Assembly (NCBI RefSeq): GCF_900499005.1
Contig: NZ_LS991318.1
Location: 71,899-111,199, forward strand
DNA length: 39,301 nt
Direction: 5' to 3'
Source of the DNA: Actinomyces culturomici
GTDB lineage: Bacteria; Actinomycetota; Actinomycetes; Actinomycetales; Actinomycetaceae
A program made the position numbers and the translations under genes. Below are positions 23,602 through 32,112 of the stretch, piece by piece. The notes under the pieces are model-generated. The model was not told where the DNA came from, did not search any database, and saw only the letters and a list, made by a program, of their open reading frames with translations. Within the stretch, counting starts at the first letter, position 1. Each line of letters opens with the position of its first letter.

Positions 23602-26600
23602 CTATTTCAGATCGATGGAAATCGGAAGTCCGCTTGTTGGTTCAGTTCTTGGGACGCCTAGGGCATTCCGTCGGATGACCCTCGTTGACCCCGCCTTTCC
23701 GAGCTTGTTGATCGCAGGCCACCAACCGCGTCCCGAGATCACGACCTGCTGGTCTGATGTTAGTGATTCTGGTGCTCCCTCCGCTGCCAGTAGTAATGGT
23801 TTCAGCCGGAGTGTCTTAGGCTGGGGGAATCCTGAGACCCTCCAGCTTGTTACGGTAGGAAAGCCCTGAGCTATTGATTCAGCCTGTCCACTTGCTACCT
23901 TTCCCATTTCAATTTCGAGCTCATCACCTTCAACCAGCCAGCCGATTTGAGTCGCTGTTCCATTTCGGAGTGCCTGGCGGATCTTTTTCTCCGCGGTCCG
24001 CAGCGAGATCGAGGACTGAGGTATTTCGCAGGAGAAGAGGTCTTCATTCCTGTGGCGAACGAGATCCACCTGATAGACGCGGACCATCGCGTAGACCGGA
24101 CTCTTGCCGTCGATCCTGTAGATGCGAGCATGATGAATCGATGCTCCGAGCTCTGCATATCCGCCACGAACAGCGATGCAGGCAGAGCCCGTATTGAAGA
24201 AGGAAATCAGCTCTTCTCCGCGAATGTGATGCCCATTGACAACGATCGACCGATGGGGATCAGATGGCAAGCCGTCCTTCTCGTCGTAACCGGGGCATCG
24301 GGTCAGGGCTGTCCAAAGAGCCGGGGTGGATGCGCGGTCGATCAGCTCCACAGACAGGGCGCTGCTGAGCGGCACCTTGATGAGTTTCTGGATCTTCGCC
24401 TCGTGCATGGCGCCGCTGCCTTGACGAAGACGGGTGTTCTCAACGATCGGAATCGCATTGTTTGTGAGCGCCAGGTTGAACAGGTCCGATGCGGTACGCA
24501 TGGCGTCGTTCCAACGCTCCCACTGCTTGCGAGCTTCATCGGTCACGCCGGTGAAGGTCTTCCATGTTTCCGTTTCTCCCGTGATTTGCTGGGAATTTCG
24601 GAGGTTCTGGCGAACAGCTAGTGTCATCGCAACCGAACGATTCATCATTGCGATGGTCAGAGCATCCATGGCGTGATGACGACGATCGAATCGGGTTTTG
24701 CCTCCGCCTCCGATGAGGTTGAGCCGTCCTTCGAACCCGCTCGCCTTACGCGCTTCTGCTGTCAGGGCGCCGCGGTAGACATTGACGTCGACAGTCCGAC
24801 CCCCACGGTTGAAATGCTGGTCGATGCGCATGCGGAGTTCGCTCGCCATCCAGGCGACCGATTCCATCGAGCGTCCGTCGAACTCCTCATCGAGGGACTT
24901 CGATTTGAGGCGACTGATGACGTCCTTTTGGAATCGTTTGAAGTCTTTGGGGGAGACTCCCTCGTCACGGAGGAAGTGCCGGACTCGACGGGATGCATCT
25001 GCAAGAGTCGCACCCCTCGATGTGTTCGACTCAGCCCACACGGCGAATGGCAAATTCCCTTTGGCATGATTGCACGGTCTACAGACTGCAGCGAGATTAT
25101 TGCGCGTATTCGTCGAACCTGCCGCCCCCGATCGCGGCACGATATGGTCCATCTCGGCAGTCGTGAAATCGATCGGGGTGCCGCAGTACAGACATTCGCC
25201 GTTCTGGCGCTGGAGCGCCTGGTACCGAATGAGATCGCTACGCCGCGGGCGGCCCGAGAGTCCCAGACGATCATGCATCTCGGAAAACATCTTCTGATTG
25301 CGCTTGAATCGCGCCTCGTTATCACGCATCGCTTCGCGAACTGCGCGCTCGCTCCCAAGCGCATCCCGAATGTGCTCGATATTGATCGACTCAGGCGTAC
25401 CCCATCGGCGCTCGGCGGCTCCCAACCAGCGTGCAAGTTGCTTTGTCACGCGGTCCACTGCGGGATTACCGACAGGCATTCCGATTGGATCGGCGGGCGG
25501 CTGCCAGGAGTCATCGACGCCGAAGACCGCCTTGCGCGCTTCGTGGAGATCCATCCCGGTTGTGAGCATGCATTCGGTGAGACGCTGGAGGGAATCGAGA
25601 GAATAAGCTGCACGGCCCGAGGGAAGCGCAAGCTTGTCGAGCAATTCCTGATCGCCCTCTGATGCCTGTTCCAGGACCTCGGCGATTTCGTCATCGACGT
25701 CGGGGATGTCCTCGGATCCGCCGCTGTTGGACAGGGCGTCGATCATCTTTCCCCGTTCCTCTGCCGAGGCCGAGATCCACCAGTCGATGAGCCAGGGGAT
25801 CGCTGATCCGATGATCGCTCGATGAGTTGCATCAAGAGGAGGCGCGGACAACGCGGGTGTGCTATCAGGGCCCGGCTTCGCCGTACCGCGCAGCTCAGAG
25901 CGTTCGATTCCGAGATTGTCGGCGAGCTCCGCCCATGACGGAGCATCGCCCTCTCCTGCAATGAGGAGGAAATCGACCAAGCCTTGGAGCTCATCAGTCG
26001 AGAGGCGGCGCTCGGCCTTCCCCTCTCGGATGCGAAGGTTAGTGAGAACCGCAACGATGCGGAAGAGCTGGAAAGCGGGATGTGCCTTCTCTGCACGAAC
26101 ATGCTGCGTTTGACCCGGAAGCGCGTCCTTCCCCCGAAGGCCTTGTGCGCTCCCGCGTGGCGACTTCGCCTGGAAGACGCAGCGAATCAGGTGATCGCGC
26201 TCATCGTCTTCGATTCGCTGGGTTGAAGCGATAAGGCGGATTTCCTGTGCGTTGTCGGACTGGAAGAGCTTGCCTTGAAGAATGCCCTCGGGGCCTCGGA
26301 TCTTCGCCGTCGGGAAACTGGTGAAGAGGACGGACAGGACCTCGCCGGGCGTTGCTTCGGGATCTACAAGAATGTCGAGCTTGTCGCTGACCCTTTCGCC
26401 GAGACCTCGAAGGAATTGAGATGGCTCGGCGGGGATGAGGAGCGACTCGACCTTGGAGTAGGGATTCCGCCATCCGCGGTGCCGAGCGATATGTCGCAGC
26501 GCAATTGAAACCGAACGCCGACGCTCATCCTCGTCGAGGATGAACTCATTCGTGAGCCGGGCCCGGATGTGCCAGGGGGCGCGCGGATCGTCGAGGGTCT

Positions 26601-26904
26601 CCAGATCAACGATCGGGTAGCCGAGGCGCTTGAGCTCTTCGTCGAGCTGTGCGAGGCGGGTTCGACGCGATCTGTACAAGCGCCGTGTTCTCCGCGCGAC
26701 ACCGGATGTCGCTCTCCGCGTCTTGGCATATTTCGCCTGATCCGGGTCGATGCCGGAGTCGTGCATGAAGACCATGGAATTGAGCAAAGCGACAGGGGCG
26801 TCATGCTCGTTGACTTGAACCGCGCAGAAGCCCGTCGAGTGAGTGCCGACGTCGATGCCGATTCGATAGCGAAGCGAAGTTGCCGTATCTGCGTTGATCT
26901 GCAT
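23602..26904 (-). CDS. cas9: Cas9 endonuclease, type II-C
   Basis: The 1100-residue protein is close to the size of A. naeslundii Cas9. RuvC-I is in RYRIGIDVGTHSTGFCAVQV (Asp18), the Arg-rich bridge helix in ATSGVARRTRRLYRSRRTRL, RuvC-II in ESINIEHIRDALGSE (Glu near 508), HNH in TAEMDHIVPRSGAAGSTNTR (His near 586) flanked by zinc-ribbon pairs CLYC and CRPC, and RuvC-III in RRHHAMDALTIAMM (near 743-747). All catalytic residues are present. It is guided by crRNA:tracrRNA to cut DNA. ATG 26904 has only a weak ribosome site; the start is supported by distance to RuvC-I. It lies 36 bp downstream of the tracrRNA terminator on the same strand. Confidence 0.98.
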   Translation of the reverse strand: MQINADTATSLRYRIGIDVGTHSTGFCAVQVNEHDAPVALLNSMVFMHDSGIDPDQAKYAKTRRATSGVARRTRRLYRSRRTRLAQLDEELKRLGYPIVDLETLDDPRAPWHIRARLTNEFILDEDERRRSVSIALRHIARHRGWRNPYSKVESLLIPAEPSQFLRGLGERVSDKLDILVDPEATPGEVLSVLFTSFPTAKIRGPEGILQGKLFQSDNAQEIRLIASTQRIEDDERDHLIRCVFQAKSPRGSAQGLRGKDALPGQTQHVRAEKAHPAFQLFRIVAVLTNLRIREGKAERRLSTDELQGLVDFLLIAGEGDAPSWAELADNLGIERSELRGTAKPGPDSTPALSAPPLDATHRAIIGSAIPWLIDWWISASAEERGKMIDALSNSGGSEDIPDVDDEIAEVLEQASEGDQELLDKLALPSGRAAYSLDSLQRLTECMLTTGMDLHEARKAVFGVDDSWQPPADPIGMPVGNPAVDRVTKQLARWLGAAERRWGTPESINIEHIRDALGSERAVREAMRDNEARFKRNQKMFSEMHDRLGLSGRPRRSDLIRYQALQRQNGECLYCGTPIDFTTAEMDHIVPRSGAAGSTNTRNNLAAVCRPCNHAKGNLPFAVWAESNTSRGATLADASRRVRHFLRDEGVSPKDFKRFQKDVISRLKSKSLDEEFDGRSMESVAWMASELRMRIDQHFNRGGRTVDVNVYRGALTAEARKASGFEGRLNLIGGGGKTRFDRRHHAMDALTIAMMNRSVAMTLAVRQNLRNSQQITGETETWKTFTGVTDEARKQWERWNDAMRTASDLFNLALTNNAIPIVENTRLRQGSGAMHEAKIQKLIKVPLSSALSVELIDRASTPALWTALTRCPGYDEKDGLPSDPHRSIVVNGHHIRGEELISFFNTGSACIAVRGGYAELGASIHHARIYRIDGKSPVYAMVRVYQVDLVRHRNEDLFSCEIPQSSISLRTAEKKIRQALRNGTATQIGWLVEGDELEIEMGKVASGQAESIAQGFPTVTSWRVSGFPQPKTLRLKPLLLAAEGAPESLTSDQQVVISGRGWWPAINKLGKAGSTRVIRRNALGVPRTEPTSGLPISIDLK

Positions 26905-26940
26905 GGAGTAATCATGACTCGCCGCGGGGGCGTTTGGTGC

Positions 26941-27020
26941 AAAAACCGGGCCGCTCTTGCGAGCGACCCGGCGGAGCATTCAGTTCCGCTAACTGGTCGG
27001 AACTTACTGAGAATCAGTCG
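26941..27020 (-). ncRNA. tracrRNA for the type II-C system
   Basis: Minus-strand GACTGATTCTCAG (27019-27007) is complementary to repeat bases 2-14, with one G-U pair. It is followed by AAGTTCCGACCAGTTAG, whose AGTTCCG pairs with the following CGGAACT to form a nexus-like hairpin, then TGAATGCTCCG, then a terminator hairpin (26946-26971, CCGGGTCGCTC/GAGCGGCCCGG) ending in five T residues (26945-26941). The order anti-repeat, short stem-loop, TGCTCCGCCG segment, terminator parallels the Corynebacterium diphtheriae tracrRNA. Predicted length is about 80 nt. Confidence 0.92.
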
Positions 27021-27026
27021 TCGGCA

Positions 27027-27056
27027 ATGATAGCGCATGCTGATGGCGGCTGTGAA
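27027..27056 (-). promoter_or_regulatory. tracrRNA promoter
   Basis: On the minus strand, TTCACA (27056-27051, 5/6 match to TTGACA) and TATCAT (27032-27027) are spaced 18 bp. Expected start is about 27020, immediately before the anti-repeat. Confidence 0.75.
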
Positions 27057-27155
27057 GTCCTTCTGCAATGATTCCCGGGGTCTTGTACCCGGAGGCGCGT
27101 GAGATGGCAGACGCTTGTCCATGAGCTCTGCTTCAATCCGTGCTTCCCTTAACCC

Positions 27156-27986
27156 ATGCCCGAACGTCGTCCGCTGAGCGATCTCAGACTCCTCCCGCTG
27201 CGCCTCGTCCAGTTCGTGTGGCTCGAAGTGCAGTGCTGCCTGTTCCCGGCGGCCGTCTTCCTCGGCCTCGCCGCCACCTCCTTCGTGTGGGCCCGCTTCG
27301 ACATGCCGATCGCCCGCTACGACGCGCTCCTCATCTACGTCGTGATCGTGCAGATCGCCTTCGTCGCCTTCAAACTCGAGACCTGGAGGGAACTCGGCGT
27401 CATCTGCGTCTTCCACGTCCTCGGCCTCGCCCTCGAGATCTTCAAGGTGAGCCAGGGCTCCTGGGCCTACCTTGACGCCGGGGTCGTGCGCCTCGGGGGA
27501 GTGCCGGTCTTCTCGGGCTTCATGTACGCCTCGGTCGGCTCCTACATCTGCCAGGCCTTCCGGCGCTTCGACCTGCACGTCGACCGTTTCCGCTGGTGGC
27601 CGGTGAGCGCCCTCGCCCTCGCGGTCTACGCGAACTTCTTCACCCACCACTACATCGTCGATCTGCGCTGGCCGATCGCGGTGGCGCTCCTCATCGCCCT
27701 GCACGGCTCGAAGGTCCGATTCACGGTCGGGGGAGACCGCTACCGGATGCCGACGGCGCTCGCCTTCATCCTCATCGGCTTCTTCCTGTGGGTGGCCGAG
27801 AATGCGGCGACATTCCTCAACGCCTGGCGCTACCCGGATCAGGAGGCCGGCTGGCAGATGGTCCACGTCGGCAAGTTCGGCTCGTGGGCACTCCTCGTCA
27901 CCTTGAGTTTCGTCCTCGTCGCAGCGGTCAAGGCGAAGGAGGGCGTGCTCTACGGGGACGGTCCGGCGCGGGTGACGAGGGCGTGA
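27156..27986 (+). CDS. DUF817 family integral membrane protein
   Basis: This 276-residue protein has about eight hydrophobic segments. The DUF817 core is visible as FKVSQGSWAYLDAGVVRLGG, VPVFSGFMYASVGSYICQAF, FFTHHYIVDLRWPIAVAL and FFLWVAENAATFLNAWRYPD. The conserved Trp/Glu/His residues at membrane edges resemble carotenoid- or lipid-modifying proteins, but no function has been established for the family. It marks the return of high-GC chromosome after the CRISPR island. No ribosome site precedes ATG 27156. A strong hairpin follows about 100 bp after its stop. Confidence 0.88.
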   Translation: MPERRPLSDLRLLPLRLVQFVWLEVQCCLFPAAVFLGLAATSFVWARFDMPIARYDALLIYVVIVQIAFVAFKLETWRELGVICVFHVLGLALEIFKVSQGSWAYLDAGVVRLGGVPVFSGFMYASVGSYICQAFRRFDLHVDRFRWWPVSALALAVYANFFTHHYIVDLRWPIAVALLIALHGSKVRFTVGGDRYRMPTALAFILIGFFLWVAENAATFLNAWRYPDQEAGWQMVHVGKFGSWALLVTLSFVLVAAVKAKEGVLYGDGPARVTRA

Positions 27987-28088
27987 CCCGGCGCTCGTGA
28001 TGAGGGGCATCGGGACCCTCATCCCTGCCCGTCTCGCACTCCCGACGGGCTCTTCCCGTCCGCGCCCAAAAGAGGGCGGTGAACGGAA

Positions 28089-28135
28089 GCGGATCCCGGG
28101 GCGCGACTCGGACACGGTCGCACCCCGGGATCCGC
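28089..28135. terminator. Bidirectional terminator hairpin
   Basis: GCGGATCCCGGGG (28089-28101) pairs perfectly with CCCCGGGATCCGC (28123-28135), and inner bases add further pairing. It lies between DUF817 and the convergent lipoprotein gene. Confidence 0.8.
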
Positions 28136-28154
28136 CTCGATGGGGCCGAGGGCC

Positions 28155-28427
28155 TCAGTGCTTGTGCATGTGACCCGACTGGCCGTCATCCATCTTGTCG
28201 TGGTCGGTCATCTTGTCCTTGTCGGACATGGCGCCCTGGTCGCTCATCTTGTCCTTGTCGGTCATAGCGCCCTGGTCGGACATGGCGTTCTCATCGCCCA
28301 TCTTGTCCGTCATGGACGTGCCGCCACTGCCCATCTTGTCGGGGGTCGCGGTGGAGCTGCAGGCGGCGATGCCCACGGCGGCAGTGGCGACGAGGGCGGA
28401 GGCGGCGAGGATCTTGCGGAGGTTCAT
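28155..28427 (-). CDS. Small lipoprotein with MXKDX-type Met/Asp/Lys repeats
   Basis: The 90-residue protein has a signal peptide ([20 protein letters not shown]) ending in a lipobox IAAC, so it should be lipidated at Cys23 and anchored outside the membrane. The mature part is almost only short repeats such as DKMSDQGAM and DKDKM, and ends GHMHKH. This matches the pentapeptide MXKDX repeat family of unknown function; the dense Met, Asp and His suggest metal binding (inference). It diverges from the CcdA-thioredoxin gene, whose oxidoreductase could share a metal- or redox-stress role. Confidence 0.8.
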   Translation of the reverse strand: MNLRKILAASALVATAAVGIAACSSTATPDKMGSGGTSMTDKMGDENAMSDQGAMTDKDKMSDQGAMSDKDKMTDHDKMDDGQSGHMHKH

Positions 28428-28596
28428 GCATGTCCCAATCTGTTTCCGGGGCGCCCCTGTGGCACCCGCTCATTGGGTGGTTCGGAGTGGCAAGACTTCC
28501 GGATTGGTGACATGGATCACTGCTCGAATCCTGGAGGGAATCGATCCGAAGCGCCCTCGGCTGCGAACGAGAGATGACAGTCCAAGGAGGAAATAC

Positions 28597-29865
28597 ATGG
28601 TCAACCTCGTTCTCATCGGCCTCATCGGAGGCTTCGTCACGGGCATCTCCCCGTGCATCCTGCCCGTGCTCCCCGTGATCTTCCTGTCGGGCGGCGCCCA
28701 GGGCGCGCGCTCCCGGGAGTCCGAATCCTCGATCGCGCGGATCCCCGGCGTGATGACGGCCGGCTCCCTCGGCTCGCTGGGGAGCGCCCCGGCGCAATCG
28801 ACGACGAGCCTGTCACTCGCCCGCTCGAGCAAATGGCGCCCCTACCTCGTCGTGGGAGGCCTCGTCCTCAGCTTCACCTTCTTCACCCTGCTGGGCTCCA
28901 CGATCCTCACTCTCCTCGGGCTCCCTCAGGACTTCATCCGCATCGCCGGAATCGTCGCCCTCGTCCTCATCGGCATCGCGATGATGATCCCCCGCCTCAT
29001 GGAGATCCTCGAGAAGCCCTTCACCCGCTTCGGACGCTCTCAGGGCAAGCGCCCCGACAACGGATTCCTGCTCGGCATCGTCCTCGGCGCCGCGTACGTT
29101 CCCTGCGCCGGGCCGGTCCTCGCGGCCGTCTCCGTCGCGGGGACCACGGGCCGCATCGGCCCCGAGACCGTCGCCCTGGCCCTCTCCTTCGCGATCGGTA
29201 CGGGCATCCCCCTTCTCGCCTTCGCCCTCGCGGGCAGGGGCCTCACCGAGAGGATCGCGGCCTTCCGCAGCCGCCAGAAACTGATCCGCATCATCGCGGG
29301 TGCCGCGATGATCCTCCTCGCCATCGGTCTCGCCACCGACCTGCCCGCGAAGATTCAGCGCGCCTTGCCTGATTGGACCTCATCCCTGCAGGCTGGCACC
29401 GACAAGTACCTGCGCGATTCCACCCCCAAGGGCTCCTCGTCCACTACCTGCCTCGACGGGGCGGACGAACTCGCGAACTGCGGTCCGCTGCCGAAGATCG
29501 AGGGCGCCGTCGCATGGTTCAACGCCCCCGGCGACCAGCCCCTCACCGAGACCGAGCGGAAGGGCAAGGTCACCCTCGTCGACTTCTGGGCCTACTCGTG
29601 CATCAACTGTCAACGCTCCATCCCCGGAGTCGAAAAGCTCTACGAAACCTACAAGGACGCCGGCCTGCAGGTCATCGGCGTGCACTCTCCCGAGTACGCC
29701 TTCGAGAAGGAGGTCGACAATGTGAAGAAGGGAGCCGAATCCCTGGGGATCACCTACCCCGTCGCCGTCGAATCGGACCTCGTCACCTGGACGAACTTCG
29801 ACAACCACTACTGGCCCGCCCACTACCTCGCCGACGCGAAGGGCGAGCTGCGCGCCCTCAAGTAA
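28597..29865 (+). CDS. CcdA/DsbD-thioredoxin fusion (DipZ-like), truncated by a stop
   Basis: The 422-residue protein starts [16 protein letters not shown] with the first redox cysteine in [14 protein letters not shown] and the second in [13 protein letters not shown], within a six-helix CcdA domain (to about residue 250). It continues to an extracytoplasmic thioredoxin/TlpA domain with [18 protein letters not shown] (CxxC = CINC). It should carry electrons across the membrane to reduce exported thiols or peroxides. ATG 28597 follows AAGGAGG. The reading frame stops at TAA 29863-29865 after GELRALK, but the same frame continues at once with family-like sequence (GEGGEATTEKLVRRLL). Homologues have an aromatic residue here, so TAA is probably a nonsense mutation removing the C-terminal domain. 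Confidence 0.85.
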   Translation: MVNLVLIGLIGGFVTGISPCILPVLPVIFLSGGAQGARSRESESSIARIPGVMTAGSLGSLGSAPAQSTTSLSLARSSKWRPYLVVGGLVLSFTFFTLLGSTILTLLGLPQDFIRIAGIVALVLIGIAMMIPRLMEILEKPFTRFGRSQGKRPDNGFLLGIVLGAAYVPCAGPVLAAVSVAGTTGRIGPETVALALSFAIGTGIPLLAFALAGRGLTERIAAFRSRQKLIRIIAGAAMILLAIGLATDLPAKIQRALPDWTSSLQAGTDKYLRDSTPKGSSSTTCLDGADELANCGPLPKIEGAVAWFNAPGDQPLTETERKGKVTLVDFWAYSCINCQRSIPGVEKLYETYKDAGLQVIGVHSPEYAFEKEVDNVKKGAESLGITYPVAVESDLVTWTNFDNHYWPAHYLADAKGELRALK

Positions 29866-30062
29866 GGCGAGGGCGGCGAGGCGACGACCGAGAAACTGGT
29901 GCGCAGACTCCTCACTGAAGCGAACCCCGACCTCGTCCTTCCCGCACCGGTCTTCGCATCCGACGAGCCGACTGCGACCGGGGAACGGAGCCCCGAGACC
30001 TACCTCGGCGCCGCGCGCGCCAGCCGTTTCGTCGCCGGTGGGCTGATCCGAGCCGGGCATCG
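29866..30062 (+). pseudogene. Detached C-terminal remnant of the DipZ-like gene
   Basis: In the same frame as the gene above, after its TAA, the sequence reads GEGGEATTEKLVRRLLTEAN and then ERSPETYLGAARASRFVAGG, the linker and start of the DipZ C-terminal domain. Recognisable similarity ends at the 29-bp inverted repeat. The rest of the domain is missing. Confidence 0.7.
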
Positions 30063-30113
30063 AGATCCTCATCACCGAGGAGCCCGATGCCCGGCTCGGA
30101 TCAGCCCACCGGC
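30034..30113. repeat. Perfect 29-bp inverted repeat
   Basis: Bases 30034-30062 and 30085-30113 are perfect inverted copies of 29 bp around a 22-nt loop that can itself form a 5-bp stem (TCCTC/GAGGA). The left arm is dipZ-derived coding sequence; the right arm is its inverted copy. It could be a very strong terminator, a fold-back duplication, or an amplification chimera. Confidence 0.93.
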
Positions 30114-30557
30114 GGTCCGCTCGTCGTGCTGCGCATCGGCGAGGGCGCGAAGGCCGTCTGAGGGCGGGGCGGGATGCCGGCGGCTCGACGCTGTCGCCTT
30201 CGTGGCCGCGCTCATGATCGTCACCGCCTCGGGACGACGACTCCTCGACGAGGCTGAAGAGGCGGATCGCGGATATCGAGAGCTCATCAGTCGGGGGCTT
30301 CCTCCGGTCGATGGCGACGAAGTCGCGATGCTGTGGAGCGGCGGGGCCGATGGCGCCTGCGCCCGTTATCGGCGGCGCAGCGGGGCGAGTGGGGACGATG
30401 CGCGCACCATGATCCGTTTGGCGGCGAAGATGGCGGCTGCTGAAGGGCGACTCCCTCAGTGATTTCGGGCGCTCTCGCGTGATGCGATTGATTGCGCCGA
30501 GAGTCGGGTGCCGGGGGCGAGGCCGATGAGAGGGGCCTTGTGCCGCCATAAAAAATA
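30114..30557 (+). other. Unassigned region before the SPFH operon
   Basis: No gene can be assigned. A frame open to 30462 yields MIVTASGRRLLDEAEEADRG and GLPPVDGDEVAMLWSGG, which look protein-like, but there is no start with a ribosome site and I recognise no family; it could be a gene remnant. A short ATG frame (30087-30161) starts in the inverted repeat and is not credible. Confidence 0.4.
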
Positions 30558-30573
30558 GATATCATATTGATAT
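30538..30573 (+). promoter_or_regulatory. Promoter and palindromic operator of the SPFH-RHH operon
   Basis: TTGTGC (30538-30543) and TATCAT (30560-30565) are spaced 16 bp. The -10 is embedded in the palindrome ATATCA-TAT-TGATAT (30559-30573) in an AT-rich patch. The ribbon-helix-helix protein made by the operon is the obvious candidate ligand (inference). Confidence 0.55.
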
Positions 30574-30632
30574 GGCTTCGCCCTCGAAGCCGCGTGAAGG
30601 CGCGGCGGGCGGAGATGGCAGAGGAGAAAGCG

Positions 30633-31598
30633 ATGACTGCGCCCACAACCCCCACTTCCCGCTCCGAGTTCGCAGACGATCCGACGCGAAGCGCCGCCCG
30701 CGTTGAAATCGCGGAGAGGCCCGCGAGTTCCCTCGGGGCCGCCGCCGCGTTCCCGGCCTTCCTCATCCTTGTGGCCGGGTTCGTCTTCTTCATCTACTTC
30801 TTCATCACGGGCGCGATCATGGCCGACGCCAATGAGGACGGCGGGATCCTCCGGATCGTCGTGGCCTCGATCCTGTTCCTCCTCGTCCTCATCCTGTTCA
30901 CCTCGCTCACGGTCGTCTCGCCGGGCCAGACCTCGGTCCGCCAGTTCTTCGGCCAGTACATCGGAACAGTGCGACGCACCGGCCTCGTCCTCGTCCCCCC
31001 GCTGACGAACGGGAAGAAGGTCTCCGTCAAGGTCCACAACTTCGAGACGAACGAACTCAAAGTCAACGACTCCGACGGCAACCCCGTGAACATCGCCGCG
31101 ATCGTCGTCTGGCAGGTCGCCGACACCGCGCGCGCCGTCTTCGCCGTCGAGGAGTACGAGGAGTTCATCAAGGCCCAGGCCGAATCCGCCCTCCGCCACG
31201 TCGCGACGACCCACCCGTACGACGAGCCCGGCCCCGGCGAGACCTCCCTGCGCGGCGGCACCGACCTCGTCTCGGCCGAACTCGCCGCCGAGGTCGCGAA
31301 CCGCGTCGCCCTCGCCGGCCTCGAGATCGTCGAGGTCCGCATCTCCTCCCTCGCCTACGCCCCCGAGATCGCCCAGGCGATGCTCCAGCGCCAGCAGGCC
31401 GGCGCGGTCATCGCCGCGCGCGAGCAGATCGTCGAGGGCGCCGTCACCATGGTCGACCAGGCCCTCCAGCGCCTCGAGCAGAACGACATCGTCGCCCTCG
31501 ACGACGAGCGCAAGGCCCAGATGGTGTCGAACCTCCTCGTCGTCCTCTGCTCCGACACGCGCACGCAGCCGATCGTTAACGCCGGTTCGCTCTACTGA
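30633..31598 (+). CDS. SPFH/band-7 domain membrane protein
   Basis: The 321-residue protein has a disordered N-terminus, two membrane helices ([18 protein letters not shown] and [20 protein letters not shown]), then a band-7 domain: [60 protein letters not shown], and the [20 protein letters not shown] helix. SPFH proteins oligomerise into large membrane rings that organise membranes or proteases. ATG 30633 has GAGGAG at 7 nt; an in-frame ATG 18 bp earlier is less well placed. It is followed after 12 bp by a small ribbon-helix-helix gene, an association found across Actinobacteria. Confidence 0.88.
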   Translation: MTAPTTPTSRSEFADDPTRSAARVEIAERPASSLGAAAAFPAFLILVAGFVFFIYFFITGAIMADANEDGGILRIVVASILFLLVLILFTSLTVVSPGQTSVRQFFGQYIGTVRRTGLVLVPPLTNGKKVSVKVHNFETNELKVNDSDGNPVNIAAIVVWQVADTARAVFAVEEYEEFIKAQAESALRHVATTHPYDEPGPGETSLRGGTDLVSAELAAEVANRVALAGLEIVEVRISSLAYAPEIAQAMLQRQQAGAVIAAREQIVEGAVTMVDQALQRLEQNDIVALDDERKAQMVSNLLVVLCSDTRTQPIVNAGSLY

Positions 31599-31610
31599 TC
31601 CGATCCGACC

Positions 31611-31844
31611 GTGGCTGAGAAGCGCGAGCGCAAGCAGCTCCTGCTCAGGCTCGACCCGGCCGTCCACGAGGCCCTCGCCAAGTGGGCGGCCGACGACCTG
31701 CGCTCCGTCAACGCGCAGATCGAGGTCGTCCTGCGGCGCGCCCTCAAGGACGCCGGCCGGGATCCCAAGGCCGCTCCGATGCGCGGGCTCGGCCGTCCTC
31801 GCAAGTCGATCGACGAGGGCGGGGCTCCCGAGTCCGACGAGTGA
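31611..31844 (+). CDS. Small Arc-type ribbon-helix-helix protein
   Basis: The 77-residue protein from GTG 31611 reads RKQLLLRLDPAVHEALAKWA then DDLRSVNAQIEVVLRRAL, a beta strand plus two helices of the Arc/MetJ ribbon-helix-helix fold. It is probably co-transcribed with the SPFH gene and may bind the AT-rich palindrome ahead of it. Its last residues, KSIDEGGAPESDE, come from an exact copy (31808-31825) of the dispersed 18-bp repeat, so the C-terminus is likely repeat-derived. Confidence 0.82.
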   Translation: MAEKRERKQLLLRLDPAVHEALAKWAADDLRSVNAQIEVVLRRALKDAGRDPKAAPMRGLGRPRKSIDEGGAPESDE

Positions 31845-31891
31845 CGCCGATTCGGCCTTCTGCGCTCTCATTCCGCGCGTGCCTGCCCTCA

Positions 31892-31952
31892 GTGGAGGGG
31901 ATAGCGACACGTGGAGGGGGTGTAGGTCCTCCACTTGTCGCCAACCCCTCCA
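31892..31952. repeat. Palindromic ~61-bp element, copy 1
   Basis: GTGGAGGGGATAGCGACACG and GTGGAGG on the left are mirrored by CCTCCACTTGTCGCCAACCC on the right around GGGTGTAGGT, giving a stem of about 26 imperfect pairs. The same unit lies at 33386-33447 and 33539-33599. A right half alone is at 31980-32018. Confidence 0.85.
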
Positions 31953-32053
31953 ACACGTCGATCGGCGTCGAACTCGACGGGGGGGTGTAGGTCCTCCACT
32001 TGTCGTGAACCCCTCCATCCGACCAGGGGACTGACAGGACGCCTCGATTAATG

Positions 32054-32092
32054 TATGGAAAATTCCATATATCAGGTATGGAAAATTCCGTA
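32054..32092 (+). promoter_or_regulatory. Two tandem TATGGAAAATTCCATA operators
   Basis: A perfect 16-bp palindrome TATGGAAAATTCCATA (32054-32069) is repeated at 32077-32092 with one change (TATGGAAAATTCCGTA). The 23-bp spacing (about two helical turns) places two dimers on one face of the DNA, ending 20 bp before the ATPase ATG. The regulator is unknown. Confidence 0.7.
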
Positions 32093-32112
32093 GTTGTCGG
32101 TAGGCTTCACTC

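Larger units (their letters stand above)
31845..32112. other. Intergenic region upstream of the AAA/DUF4143 gene
   Basis: There is no gene. It contains one complete palindromic element (31892-31952), a second right-half copy (31980-32018) and, nearer the ATPase, two tandem operator-like palindromes (32054-32092). Confidence 0.8.

Noticed and set aside
24673-25662. 329-residue open frame antisense to cas9
   Set aside because: Opposite the conserved HNH/RuvC region, with no ribosome site and no domain; a high-GC shadow.
26905-26979. Upstream extension of Cas9 by 25 residues
   Set aside because: It would overlap the tracrRNA terminator, and homologues begin just before RuvC-I.
26364-28115. 583-residue minus-strand open frame
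   Set aside because: It crosses the tracrRNA gene and the DUF817 gene in the wrong frame.
30087-30161. 24-codon ATG frame inside the inverted repeat
   Set aside because: No ribosome site; it arises from the inverted copy of dipZ bases.
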